DNA of 64,000 nt, from contig MKWG01000045.1 of the NCBI GenBank assembly GCA_001899685.1, forward strand, positions 170,331 to 234,330, read 5' to 3'. Made by a program: the position numbers and the translations under genes. The notes under the pieces were generated by a model. The model ran no database searches and was not told the origin of the DNA. It was given only the letters and a program-made list of their open reading frames with translations. Below, in pieces: positions 45,461 to 54,153 of the stretch. Position 1 is the stretch's first letter. The number at the start of each line of letters is the position of its first letter. This stretch comes from Sphingobacteriales bacterium 44-15. Its GTDB lineage: Bacteria > Bacteroidota > Bacteroidia > Chitinophagales > Chitinophagaceae.

Positions 45461-46168
45461 ATGGAAGCACAAAAGCACAAAATATTGTTATGTGAAGATG
45501 ATCAGAACCTGGGGCTGGTGTTGAAGAATTATCTTGAGCTGAATGATTATGATGTTACCCTTGAGAGGGATGGCCGCCTTGGCCTGGCAGCATTTCAGCG
45601 GGAAAAGTTTGAGCTGTGCCTGCTGGATGTGATGATGCCTAATATGGACGGGTTCAAGCTTGCTGAAGAGATCAGGGACATCAATCCCGAGATACCGCTG
45701 TTTTTTCTCTCTGCAAAAACAATGAAGGAAGATATCATCCAGGGATATAAGCTTGGCGCCGATGATTATATTACCAAGCCGTTTGACAGTGAAGTATTGT
45801 TGCTAAAGATAAAAGCCATCCTTAAGCGCAATGACGACCTGAGCAAAGATGCTTCAAATATTGAATTTGATCTCGGCAATTACCACTTCAATCCCAAGCT
45901 CAGGGAATTAAGCGTTGGCGGAAAGACACAAACGCTTTCACCCAAAGAAAATGAGCTGCTGCGCATGCTTGCAGAATACAAAAATGATCTGCTTCCCCGC
46001 GAGATCGCCCTGAAAAGAATATGGGGCAGCGATACCTATTTCAATGGCAGGAGCATGGATGTATATATAGCCAAGCTGAGAAAATATCTTAAGGAAGATT
46101 CAAATATTGAGATAGTGAATATTCACGGCAATGGCTTCAGGCTGGTAGTGAATGGGGAGAAGGCGTAA
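45461..46168 (+). CDS. OmpR-type response regulator, no adjacent kinase
   Basis: A 235-residue protein. The receiver domain contains LLCEDDQNLGLVLKNYLE, the phospho-acceptor Asp in CLLDVMMPNMDGF, and LSAKTMKEDIIQGYKLGADDYITKPF with the conserved Lys. The C-terminal winged helix contains LSPKENELLRMLAEYKN and RSMDVYIAKLRKYL. It activates or represses transcription when phosphorylated. It resembles the RprY group of Bacteroidota. No histidine kinase gene lies on either side. It ends in a word-type hairpin shared with the convergent mqnC gene. Confidence 0.93.
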   Translation: MEAQKHKILLCEDDQNLGLVLKNYLELNDYDVTLERDGRLGLAAFQREKFELCLLDVMMPNMDGFKLAEEIRDINPEIPLFFLSAKTMKEDIIQGYKLGADDYITKPFDSEVLLLKIKAILKRNDDLSKDASNIEFDLGNYHFNPKLRELSVGGKTQTLSPKENELLRMLAEYKNDLLPREIALKRIWGSDTYFNGRSMDVYIAKLRKYLKEDSNIEIVNIHGNGFRLVVNGEKA

Positions 46169-46227
46169 GGAAAAAGGTATAGGGCATAGGGCTCGTACCT
46201 TATACCCTACACCATATACCTTCCCCC
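46168..46227. repeat. Word-type intergenic hairpin (GGTATAGGG family)
   Basis: AGGTATAGGGCATAGGG on the left is answered by TTATACCCTACACCATATAC with CTTCC on the right, giving an imperfect inverted repeat that fills the gap between two convergent genes. Similar words without a right arm occur at 61873-61905. Confidence 0.75.
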
Positions 46228-46230
46228 TCA

Positions 46231-47355
46231 TCAATAATCAACTACCTGTTCTTCTATCGCCAGCGGAACCTCTCTCCATTCGTATTGCTGATTGCGGAGC
46301 TGCGGTTCAAACCCTGCTTCTTGTATAGCGTCCTGCATAGACCTGTAGGTAAACCTGTGGGGCGCTCCTGCGGCGCTCACCACATTTTCTTCGATCATAA
46401 TGCTGCCAAAATCGTTTGCGCCTGCCCGTAAGCATATCTGCGCTGTCTTTTTGCCCACCGTAAGCCAGGAAGCCTGGATATTTTTTACATTGGGCAGCAT
46501 GATGCGCGACAGTGCGATCATCCTGATATATTCTTCGGCAGTAGTGAGGTTATGAACCCCCCTGATGCGGGTAAGCAAGGTATCTACATCCTGGAAGGTC
46601 CAGGGAATGAATGCCAGGAAGCCTTTTGCATCTGCCGGTTTTCTGCTTTGTACCTCCCTTATTTTTATAAGATGCTCAAAACGTTCCTGTATAGTTTCCA
46701 CATGGCCGAACATCATGGTGGCGCTGGTGGTCAGGTACAGTTTATGCGCTTCGTGCATGATATCAAGCCACTCCTGCGCGCCGCATTTTCCTTTGCTGAT
46801 CAGGCGCCGCACCCTGTCTACCAGTATTTCCGCACCTGCGCCCGGCAGGGAGTCCATGCCTGCTTCTTTTAAGGCTTTCAGCACATCGTGATGGCTCATT
46901 TTTTCCAGCTTGCAGATATGAGCCACCTCGGGGGGGCCAAGCGCATGCAGCTTTATATCGGGAAATTCGTTTTTGATCTGCCTGAAGGTAGCAGTATAAA
47001 AATCCAGCCCTAATTGCGGGTGATGGCCGCCCTGGAGCAGCAACTGGTCTCCTCCGTATTTGATCGTTTCCCTTATCTTCCTGCGGTAGGTATCCATATC
47101 CGTTATATATGCTTCCGCATGTCCCGGGATACGGTAAAAGTTGCAAAACTTACAATTGGCTATACACACGTTGGTGGTATTAACATTGCGGTCTATCTGC
47201 CAGGTGACCTTTCCGTGCGGCACCCGTATTTTACGCATTTCATCCGCTACATACATAAGTTCCGCCAACGAAGCCCGGTGATACAAATGCTGCCCTTCTT
47301 CTGCTGTAAGAAATTCAAAGCTGAGCGCTTTCTGAAAGAGATCTGCCAAATTCAT
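46231..47355 (-). CDS. mqnC: Cyclic dehypoxanthinyl futalosine synthase (radical SAM)
   Basis: A 374-residue protein from the ATG at 47355. NTTNVCIANCKFCNFYRIPG has the CxxxCxxC cluster-binding motif (Cys64, 68, 71). LLQGGHHPQLGLDFY, SLPGAGAEILVDRVR, TSATMMFGHVET and DFGSIMIEENVVSAAG match MqnC in order. It closes the futalosine ring in the alternative menaquinone pathway. Its presence shows that the organism makes menaquinone by the futalosine route instead of the classical Men route. No other mqn gene is in the window. Length is normal. Confidence 0.94.
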   Translation of the reverse strand: MNLADLFQKALSFEFLTAEEGQHLYHRASLAELMYVADEMRKIRVPHGKVTWQIDRNVNTTNVCIANCKFCNFYRIPGHAEAYITDMDTYRRKIRETIKYGGDQLLLQGGHHPQLGLDFYTATFRQIKNEFPDIKLHALGPPEVAHICKLEKMSHHDVLKALKEAGMDSLPGAGAEILVDRVRRLISKGKCGAQEWLDIMHEAHKLYLTTSATMMFGHVETIQERFEHLIKIREVQSRKPADAKGFLAFIPWTFQDVDTLLTRIRGVHNLTTAEEYIRMIALSRIMLPNVKNIQASWLTVGKKTAQICLRAGANDFGSIMIEENVVSAAGAPHRFTYRSMQDAIQEAGFEPQLRNQQYEWREVPLAIEEQVVDY

Positions 47356-47436
47356 AATGGGCAAAATTACTAACAATATGAATGATGAGTGGTCTGTATT
47401 TTAAATCTTAAATGATTTAAATTTATACAGCCATAT

Positions 47437-48636
47437 ATGAAAAAAAAATCTACCTCTGTTTTATTCATAATCCCTTTACTGTTATCAGTTCTGGCGCTTG
47501 CGGGGCAGGAGATGTTCTCTGCCGAGCCTGCCAGGCTGATCACTACCTTCCGGTTTCAGCAGTTCAGCGGCGGAGTAATGGTATTAAAAGCCAGGGTGAA
47601 CGAATATAAGGATACACTCAACTTTATCCTTGATACAGGGAGCGGTGGCATATCGCTCGACTCCACTACTGTAGTTGAGCTGAACATTCCCACTGAGCCC
47701 AGCACACGCACCATAAGAGGTATTGCCGGGGTAAGGCAGGTAAATTTTCTGTACAATGCTACATTACGTCTTCCCGGGCTTACTGTTGACAGTCTTAATT
47801 TTCATGTGAATGACTATGAGATCCTCAGCAGCGTATACGGTGTTAAGATTGATGGTATAATAGGGTTTAGCTTTCTGAGCCGTTATATTGTTCACCTTGA
47901 TTATGACAGCCTTGTGGTTTCAGTATATTCAAAAGGAGACTTTAAATATAAAAAAGGAGGATATACCCTGAAGCCTCTGCTTACTTCCATTCCAATAATC
48001 TCCTCTAATTTCCGCGATGATGACAGGTTTTCTGCAAGGTTTTATTTTGACTCCGGCGCCGGCCTTTGCTTTTTATTATCTGAGGACTACGCTTCCGATA
48101 GCATGGTGATCAGCCCCAAAAAGAAACTTTATCTGACACAGGCCGAAGGGCTCGGCGGCAAAACCCAGATGCAGCTCACTACGGTAAAGGAAGTGCGGAT
48201 AGGTCCTTACCGTTTCCGGAAAGTGCCTACCTATATTTTTGACGACACCTATAATATTACCGCATACCCTTACCTGGCCGGTCTGATTGGCAATGACCTG
48301 CTCCGGCGGTTTAATGTTACATTTAATTATCCCAAAAAAGAGATCCACCTTATACCCAACTCCCATTATTACAGCCCCTTTGATTATGCTTATACCGGCC
48401 TGGGTATTTATGACACCAACGGGAAAGTAATTGTAGAAGACGTTATCAAAGATTCGCCTGCAGAAAAAGCCGGCTTTAAAACAGGCGATATCTTAGTGGG
48501 AGTTGACAATAATTTTTCAGGCAATATACAGGCATACAAAAATATACTGCAATCAACAAACAGGAAGATGAAGGTTATTGTTAACCGTGACAATACGCTT
48601 ATTATGCTTACGCTTAAGCCTGCGAGCATCCTGTAG
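47437..48636 (+). CDS. Retropepsin-like aspartyl protease with C-terminal PDZ domain
   Basis: A 399-residue protein with an N-terminal hydrophobic signal (SVLFIIPLLLSVLALAG). Two aspartic-protease-like halves carry FILDTGSGGISLD (Asp66) and FYFDSGAGLCFLL (Asp205). A PDZ domain ends it (VIVEDVIKDSPAEKAGFKTG to the C-terminus). Such single-chain clan AA proteins are common in Bacteroidota envelopes, acting in the periplasm. Both Asp-Thr/Ser-Gly motifs are present, so activity is plausible. It is transcribed alone, 70 bp before the M16 pair; co-transcription is possible. Confidence 0.88.
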   Translation: MKKKSTSVLFIIPLLLSVLALAGQEMFSAEPARLITTFRFQQFSGGVMVLKARVNEYKDTLNFILDTGSGGISLDSTTVVELNIPTEPSTRTIRGIAGVRQVNFLYNATLRLPGLTVDSLNFHVNDYEILSSVYGVKIDGIIGFSFLSRYIVHLDYDSLVVSVYSKGDFKYKKGGYTLKPLLTSIPIISSNFRDDDRFSARFYFDSGAGLCFLLSEDYASDSMVISPKKKLYLTQAEGLGGKTQMQLTTVKEVRIGPYRFRKVPTYIFDDTYNITAYPYLAGLIGNDLLRRFNVTFNYPKKEIHLIPNSHYYSPFDYAYTGLGIYDTNGKVIVEDVIKDSPAEKAGFKTGDILVGVDNNFSGNIQAYKNILQSTNRKMKVIVNRDNTLIMLTLKPASIL

Positions 48637-48705
48637 CCTGCACTTTCCAATTTATTTCCCATATTTGTGGATTGATCCAGGGGATCACGCGGAATACCAT
48701 TAAAT

Positions 48706-49944
48706 ATGATACATTTTGAACAGTTTGTCCTGCAGAACGGATTAAAAGTTATAGTGCATGAAGATCATTCCACACCCATGGCCGTTGTAGACGTGATGTA
48801 CGATGTAGGCGCCAGGGATGAAGACCCTGAAAAAACAGGATTTGCCCATTTGTTTGAGCATCTGATGTTTGGTGGTTCGGTTAATATTCCCTCTTATGAT
48901 GAACCACTCCAGGCGGCGGGGGGGGAGAACAATGCCTATACTACCAATGATCTTACCAATTATTATTGCCAGTTGCCGGCAGAAAATATTGAAACAGCGT
49001 TCTGGCTCGAAAGCGACAGGATGCTCAGTCTTGCCTTTGGAGAAAAAAGCCTTGAAGTACAGCGCAAAGTGGTCAGCGAGGAATTTAAAGAGCATTACCT
49101 GAACAAGCCCTATGGCGATGTTTGGCATAAAATGCGAACCCTCGCGTTTAAGGTACATCCTTATAAATGGATGACCATCGGAGCTGAGCTAAGTCATATT
49201 GAGCATGCCACATTGCATGATGTACAGCAATTCTTTTTTAAACATTATACTCCCGTAAATGCTATATTGGTAGTGGCAGGCCATGTAACGGTGGAACAGG
49301 TAAAGCAACTTGCTGAAAAATGGTTTGGGGATATTCCCTCCGGCGAAAAATATATCCGCACCCTCCCTCCGGAACCCCTGCAACGCACTGCGCGCCAACT
49401 GGAGGTGCATGCCAAAGTGCCTATAGATGCCATTTACAAGTCCTGGCATATCTACCCGCGGCTTGACCAGCGATATTATATTACAGACCTGCTTTCCGAA
49501 ATTCTCGGGGGTGGCGCTTCTTCAAGACTGTTCCAGTCGCTGGTAAAAGAAAAGCAGTTGTTCAGCAATATTGAATGCTATCATTTTGGCACCATAGACG
49601 CCGGCCTGCTCACCATTGACGGCAAGCTGGTAAAAGGAGTAAGCATGCAGGATGCAGAAGCAGCAATAGAAGCGGAGCTTGAAAAATTAAAAGTATCAAC
49701 TATAGAAGAAAAAGAATTGCAGAAGGTAAAAAACAAAACTGAAAGCCTGATCGCATTTGAAGACATGAGCCTGATGAACAGGGCTAACAGCCTTGCTTTT
49801 TATACCCTGCTCGGTGACACTTCAATGATCAATAATGAGCTGCAGAGATACAACAATGTTACTCCTGCTGATATTAAAGAAGATGCCGTCACCATTTTTG
49901 ACCCCGGCAACAGTAATACCCTGTATTATTACGCCGGCAATTAA
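48706..49944 (+). CDS. M16-family zinc metallopeptidase, catalytic member
   Basis: A 412-residue protein with the inverted zinc motif HLFEH (His48, Glu51, His52) inside FAHLFEHLMFGGS. A downstream Glu in the VSEEFKEHY helix serves as third ligand. The second half has SSRLFQSLVKEKQLFSNIEC, the usual M16 C-terminal block. It degrades peptides in a clam-like two-domain chamber. The next gene encodes a partner without the zinc motif, so the two probably form a heterodimer as in PqqL/mitochondrial-processing-like pairs. No signal peptide is evident. Confidence 0.93.
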   Translation: MIHFEQFVLQNGLKVIVHEDHSTPMAVVDVMYDVGARDEDPEKTGFAHLFEHLMFGGSVNIPSYDEPLQAAGGENNAYTTNDLTNYYCQLPAENIETAFWLESDRMLSLAFGEKSLEVQRKVVSEEFKEHYLNKPYGDVWHKMRTLAFKVHPYKWMTIGAELSHIEHATLHDVQQFFFKHYTPVNAILVVAGHVTVEQVKQLAEKWFGDIPSGEKYIRTLPPEPLQRTARQLEVHAKVPIDAIYKSWHIYPRLDQRYYITDLLSEILGGGASSRLFQSLVKEKQLFSNIECYHFGTIDAGLLTIDGKLVKGVSMQDAEAAIEAELEKLKVSTIEEKELQKVKNKTESLIAFEDMSLMNRANSLAFYTLLGDTSMINNELQRYNNVTPADIKEDAVTIFDPGNSNTLYYYAGN

Positions 49945-49989
49945 GACTTCTCATTTCCTAACCGTACAAACAGTTTTATACTTCGGAAA

Positions 49990-51270
49990 ATGGTAAACAG
50001 AAAAATTGCCCCGGTAATAAAAGATGCGATTGATTATACGCTTGAGCTTAAGCCCTGTCAAAAGTTTCTATTGGATAATAATATACCTGTATACACTATA
50101 GATGCCGGCGCGGAAGATGTGATCCAGGTGGAGCTGGTATTTCATGCAGGAAGCTGGTATGAGACCGGCAATCTCTTAGCCGCGATGACTAATCACCTCC
50201 TGAAGAACGGCACTACCGCCCATTCCGCGTTTGCCATTAATGAGCATTTCGAATATTATGGCGCTTACCTGAACAGGAACTGCTACAGCGAAACTGCAAC
50301 TATTAATCTTCACAGCCTTACCCGGCATTTGAAAGAGCTGCTTCCTATGATCAGGGAGATCATTACCACTGCCACATTCCCGCAGGAAGAGCTGGACATA
50401 TACCGGCAGAACATGAAGCAGCGACTTGAAGTAAATCTTAAGAAATGCGATTTCGTTGCCAACCGCCTCATTGACGAATATCTCTACGGATTTGATCATC
50501 CCTATGGGCGGTATAGTTCTGCTGAAGCTTATGATGCGCTTCACAGGGATCAACTGGCAGGCTTCTTCAGGGACCATTATGTCAACGGGCAATGCCTGAT
50601 CTTCGTTGCCGGCCGGCTTCCTGTAGATATAGCGGAATTACTTAATAAAAATTTTGGAGATCTTCCCCTGAATCAAAGCGCCATAGCAGAAATTGAGCAT
50701 GCGATCGTTCCCGCTGTCAATCATAAATACCGTATTGCCAACGACAGCAAAGCCGTGCAGGGCGCCATACGCATTGCTTCTGATTTTCCCAACCGTCATC
50801 ATCCCGACTTCACCGGGGCACAGGTGCTGAATACCATTTTTGGAGGTTATTTTGGTTCAAGGCTCATGAGCAATATCAGGGAAGACAAAGGCTATACTTA
50901 TGGTATTCACAGCTATTTACAGAATCACGTGCAGCGCAGCGCATGGATGATCAGCACGGAAGCCGGAGCCGAAGTATGCGAAGCCACCATCACAGAAGTA
51001 TACAGGGAAATGGAAAGGCTGAGAAACGAACCTGTTAGTGAAGAAGAATTGCTGTTGGTGAAAAACTACCTGATCGGCACGCTGCTCGGAGATCTTGACG
51101 GCCCATTTCATATTATCGGAAGATGGAAGAGCATGATCCTTAACGAACTGGGTGACGATTATTTTGATGAGTCGGTAGCCACCATAAAAAGCATTACCCC
51201 CGGCGATATTCAGTCGCTTGCCAATAAATACCTGCAGCCCGAAAAATTTTATGAACTGGTAGTGGTGTAA
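49990..51270 (+). CDS. M16-family peptidase-like subunit lacking the zinc site
   Basis: A 426-residue protein with the same fold as its upstream neighbour: VELVFHAGSWYETGNLLAAM, then TNHLLKNGT in place of HxxEH. The C-terminal half contains GSRLMSNIREDKGYTYGIHS with the conserved Arg and Tyr that bind substrate backbone. Loss of both His and Glu in the inverted motif means no catalysis. It should complete the chamber of the active subunit encoded 45 bp upstream. The arrangement is standard. Confidence 0.92.
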   Translation: MVNRKIAPVIKDAIDYTLELKPCQKFLLDNNIPVYTIDAGAEDVIQVELVFHAGSWYETGNLLAAMTNHLLKNGTTAHSAFAINEHFEYYGAYLNRNCYSETATINLHSLTRHLKELLPMIREIITTATFPQEELDIYRQNMKQRLEVNLKKCDFVANRLIDEYLYGFDHPYGRYSSAEAYDALHRDQLAGFFRDHYVNGQCLIFVAGRLPVDIAELLNKNFGDLPLNQSAIAEIEHAIVPAVNHKYRIANDSKAVQGAIRIASDFPNRHHPDFTGAQVLNTIFGGYFGSRLMSNIREDKGYTYGIHSYLQNHVQRSAWMISTEAGAEVCEATITEVYREMERLRNEPVSEEELLLVKNYLIGTLLGDLDGPFHIIGRWKSMILNELGDDYFDESVATIKSITPGDIQSLANKYLQPEKFYELVVV

Positions 51271-51360
51271 GAATGACTTTAAATGTTGCGGGGAAAATAT
51301 GCTGATAGCGGTATGTCAAACATAAGAGGTGAAATGTGAGATAATTCTCCTCAATATGCT

Positions 51361-51435
51361 GAAGAAAGTGAATATCCTGTCAGCTTCAAATGACAAATCT
51401 GTGAGTCTGTAAAAAGCTTCATCCAGCCGGGAAAG
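51361..51435 (+). pseudogene. Relic of an AbiEii-like toxin C-terminus
   Basis: In frame this reads EESEYPVSFK, stop, then QICESVKSFIQ. It matches the end of the intact frame at 52108-52182 (EETEDPVSLKGQTWESVKNF). The DNA is also similar over about 75 bases. It is the debris of a second toxin gene copy. Confidence 0.75.
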
Positions 51436-51473
51436 GGTTTCCACCTTTCAGAACAGTGAAAACCTTTATATCC
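51433..51473 (+). repeat. AAGGGTTTCC hairpin repeat, copy A
   Basis: An imperfect hairpin (GGGTTTCCACC then GTGAAAACC) resembling the element at 52661-52700 in sequence and layout. It directly follows the toxin-tail relic. Confidence 0.55.
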
Positions 51474-51526
51474 TTGACTTAGCACTATTTTACCTTTTTG
51501 TGGGTGCGTTTTGGTAACTTTATACC

Positions 51527-51829
51527 ATGTCTTCAAAGCAAAAACCTGTTTTTCAGCGCCGGATCTTCTGGGATGTGGATTTCGACAAGCTGGATTATGA
51601 TCGCAGGGTCAACTTTATCATAGAGCGGGTGTTTGAGCGGGGTGATGTAGAGGACATCCGTAACTGCCGGCGCTACTATGGAGATGAAAAAGTGGCCGAT
51701 GCTTTGCTCAATGCAAAATTTTTACCACTTCATACTACTTATCTCGCGGCCGCTGTTATTGATCGTCCATTAACTGATTTCAGATGCTACAAACCCAGAC
51801 AGTCGAACCCCGGACACTGGATATATTAA
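51527..51829 (+). CDS. DUF6922-like small protein, probable antitoxin of an AbiEii-type pair
   Basis: A 100-residue protein. RIFWDVDFDKLDYDRRVNFI begins it and VFERGDVEDIRNCRRYYGD is the central part. It ends FRCYKPRQSNPGHWIY, as I recall for DUF6922 proteins encoded before AbiEii/AbiGii-type nucleotidyltransferase toxins in Bacteroidota. It overlaps the toxin gene by 46 bases. The frame is intact, so only the toxin partner is damaged. No DNA-binding motif is obvious. The antitoxin role is inferred from pairing and gene order. Confidence 0.75.
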   Translation: MSSKQKPVFQRRIFWDVDFDKLDYDRRVNFIIERVFERGDVEDIRNCRRYYGDEKVADALLNAKFLPLHTTYLAAAVIDRPLTDFRCYKPRQSNPGHWIY

Positions 51830-52200
51830 GAAGACTAATGAAGGTGGATTTTGTAAAATATCACCACTACCCAGCTATACAGGAACCTAAAGAAATACAA
51901 GGCATTCGATTTATGAGCGCCCCCGATATTATTGCCATGAAAGTAAATGCCGTCTTAAAACGTGGTGTAAAAAAGGACTTGTGGGATATAGCCGAGTTAT
52001 TGCAACATTATTCCATTAAAGACTTTATAATATTTTACCAGCAAAAGTTTCGCTCACAACAGTTGCTTATTTCAATACCCCAGGCATTGACTTACTTTGA
52101 CGATGCCGAAGAAACCGAAGATCCTGTCAGCCTCAAAGGGCAAACCTGGGAGTCTGTAAAAAACTTCATCCGGCAAAAAGTAAGGGACTATCTGCGCTAG
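51784..52200 (+). CDS. AbiEii/AbiGii-type toxin with the catalytic core deleted
   Basis: A 138-residue protein that keeps the family's N-terminus (TVEPRTLDILRRLMK) and C-terminal half. The latter has VDFVKYHHYP, IRFMSAPDIIAMKVNAVL, RGVKKDLWDIAELLQHYSI and ALTYFDDAEE. Family members are normally above 200 residues with a GG-T/S...DLD nucleotidyltransferase signature in between. Here LMK joins VDF directly and no such motif exists. The frame is kept, so the gene may still make an inert protein that could bind its antitoxin. It sits among other toxin-antitoxin debris. Confidence 0.8.
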   Translation: MLQTQTVEPRTLDILRRLMKVDFVKYHHYPAIQEPKEIQGIRFMSAPDIIAMKVNAVLKRGVKKDLWDIAELLQHYSIKDFIIFYQQKFRSQQLLISIPQALTYFDDAEETEDPVSLKGQTWESVKNFIRQKVRDYLR

Positions 52201-52281
52201 GAGAAAGAAAGACAGCAAAAAAGGCAAAATAATTATAGATTTATTGTAATTATTGTTATTTGCGTTATGAAGACCTGATAT

Positions 52282-52564
52282 ATGCCTAACATTATTGATC
52301 AATACAAAATACACCTCCCTGCAATCCCCGGGCTTATCGAAATTTCGGGATATAAGAATGAGTATATAGCCCAGAAATTAGACATGACGCCTACTCATTT
52401 TTCAGCAAAAAAATCTAACGGCGACTGGACATGATGAAGTAGAAAAAATATTAAAAACTATTTTAAATGAAGAGGTTGAAGATTTTTTAGACGACATGGT
52501 TTTTGAAAAATGCTTCCCCGGAAAACTTATAAATTCAAAGCGGCTTGAAAAACGGATGGGGTAG
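52282..52564 (+). pseudogene. Frameshifted small HTH protein, antitoxin-like
   Basis: The ATG at 52282 opens a 50-residue frame (ISGYKNEYIAQKLDM, then FSAKKSNGDWT) that ends at TGA 52432. The frame one base later continues without a break as DEVEKILKTILNEEVEDF to TAG at 52562. Together they make a plausible helix-turn-helix protein of about 93 residues, so a one-base insertion or two-base loss at about 52432 has split it. It lies 81 bp after the truncated toxin. Confidence 0.7.
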
Positions 52565-52956
52565 GAATAATACCGGAACTATCTTACAATCGCTATTGCT
52601 GAAGCCGGAGCACATTTTACTCTCTCCACATAAACGGATTTATTTTTTTACCGTCTGACAAAGGGCTTCCAACCTTCAAAAGATTGGAGACCCTTATTCC
52701 TATCTCGCGGTTGAGATCATAGGAGGTATACACAGAACAGATACACAAAAAACGGTATCGGTTACACATTTCTCACTTTGAATAATAAGGTAGTTCCTGA
52801 ATTTCGGCTGACTCGAAACCCAGCGCGGCAAAGCCCTTCTGGCGGGGGTGACTTAAATATAAAATGGATTTGCCCTGAATACGAATTCAGGTAAGCTACC
52901 AGTATTTCTTTACCATATCTCCCTCGAATTCCTTATCTTGTTTCCCTGTCTTTTTA
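52565..52956. other. Non-coding region after toxin-antitoxin debris
   Basis: 392 bases with no credible gene. It holds the hairpin repeat at 52661-52700 and then mixed sequence up to the outer-membrane protein gene. I see nothing else that I can name. Confidence 0.5.
52661..52700 (+). repeat. AAGGGTTTCC hairpin repeat, copy B
   Basis: GGGCTTCCAACCTT and AAGATTGGAGACCC pair across a two-base turn, then TTATTCC. It is alignable with copy A at 51433-51473. Together the two bracket the decaying toxin-antitoxin locus. Confidence 0.6.
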
Positions 52957-52983
52957 TTGTTGTTAACCTCAAAAACATCTACC

Positions 52984-53904
52984 GTGAACACCAAAGCTGC
53001 TATCCTTGCGGGCCTCTGCTGCTGCATGCTGCAATACGCTACCTCCCAGTATTATTATTACGATGATTCCTACTACGACAAAGACTTCCTTTTTGAAATA
53101 AATGCTTCCGGGGGCGCTATGAACGCCCTTACCGATATTGGCGGGCATAGCGGGCGGGGAAGGGGTTTTGTGAAAGACCTTAACCTGTCGGCTACCAGGC
53201 CATGCGGATCATTGGGCGCCGGTTTGTTGTACTGTTATATGCTCGGACTTAAGATCACCGGCACTTATGGCACCGTAACCGCTACTGACGCCGTTCTCCG
53301 GGGTGACCAGACAAATGCGAAATACCGGTACGAGAGAAATCTTAATTTCCAAAGTCCGGTGGCTGAGGTGGCTGTTTTGGGAGAGCTGTTCTTCCTGCAG
53401 GCGCTGGCAAATGTCTCAGGCGAAAAAAGGCTGCTTTGCTCGCCGTATATCCTTGGCGGTATAGGTATGTTTCATTTTAACCCGCAGGCAGAGCTCAATG
53501 GGGGCCTGGTTGCGCTTAAACCATTGCATACCGAAGGACAGGGCTTTGCTGAATATCCTGACCGTCCCGGGTACAGCTTAACTGCACTGGCTTTTCCCGT
53601 AGGCATCGGTCTCAGGTATGACCTGTCGGCAGCTTTCCATATCAGGTTTGAAGTGCTGCATAGAATTACAACTACGGATTATCTTGATGATGTAAGCACC
53701 GGATATATTGACCCCGCATTATTCAACAAATATCTTACTGCTGATAATGCGCAGCTGGCTATAGCATTGAGCGACAGGCAGGCTGCACTGAACGGACTTC
53801 ATACTAACCAACCCGGATCAATAAGAGGACGAAGCAACAAAAGAGACAGCTATTTTACAGTGGAGCTGAAAATAGGCCTTACCCTGGGTAGGGAAAGGCG
53901 ATAA
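52984..53904 (+). CDS. Outer-membrane beta-barrel protein (DUF6089-like)
   Basis: A 306-residue protein from a GTG at 52984; a TTG at 52957 is an alternative. A signal peptide (TKAAILAGLCCCMLQYATSQ) is followed by alternating strands. FLFEINASGGAMNALTDIGG, LGAGLLYCYMLGLKITGTYG, SPYILGGIGMFHFNPQAEL and FPVGIGLRYDLSAAFHIRFE match the layout of the small porin-like proteins of Bacteroidota. LDDVSTGYIDP is a loop typical of that group. It ends with VELKIGLTLG, a proper barrel-closing strand. The function is unknown. Ends in a bidirectional terminator. Confidence 0.8.
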   Translation: MNTKAAILAGLCCCMLQYATSQYYYYDDSYYDKDFLFEINASGGAMNALTDIGGHSGRGRGFVKDLNLSATRPCGSLGAGLLYCYMLGLKITGTYGTVTATDAVLRGDQTNAKYRYERNLNFQSPVAEVAVLGELFFLQALANVSGEKRLLCSPYILGGIGMFHFNPQAELNGGLVALKPLHTEGQGFAEYPDRPGYSLTALAFPVGIGLRYDLSAAFHIRFEVLHRITTTDYLDDVSTGYIDPALFNKYLTADNAQLAIALSDRQAALNGLHTNQPGSIRGRSNKRDSYFTVELKIGLTLGRERR

Positions 53905-53905
53905 A

Positions 53906-53936
53906 AAAAGGCAGCGGTATGATGCCGCTGCCTTTT
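53906..53936. terminator. Bidirectional terminator
   Basis: AAAAGGCAGCGG (53906-53917) pairs perfectly with CCGCTGCCTTTT (53925-53936) around TATGATG. It lies between the barrel gene and the convergent small gene at 53956. Confidence 0.9.
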
Positions 53937-53955
53937 AAAAACATCACAAAAGAAT

Positions 53956-54153
53956 TCAGCTGCTATGAAATGCAGACAGCTCAAATTCATCAAGCATTAT
54001 CTCATCTTGTTGTTGGACCCGCTTATGATCTTCGTAACGACTCTTTATCTTGGCTATATATCTCTGTTTCACAACCTCTCCGCGAAAAGCGCCGATAATA
54101 GTTCCTGCCATGATGGCTAAAGCCAATGCAATTTTTCTTTTCATCCCTTTCAT
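53956..54153 (-). CDS. Small single-pass membrane protein of unknown function
   Basis: A 65-residue frame: a basic start (MKGMKRK), one hydrophobic helix (IALALAIMAGTIIGAF) and a charged tail with a coiled-coil look (RYEDHKRVQQQDEIML). No family is recognised. A bidirectional terminator lies directly downstream and an AT-rich promoter-sized gap upstream, which supports a real gene. The topology is like many short stress or envelope proteins, but that is only a resemblance. Confidence 0.5.
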   Translation of the reverse strand: MKGMKRKIALALAIMAGTIIGAFRGEVVKQRYIAKIKSRYEDHKRVQQQDEIMLDEFELSAFHSS

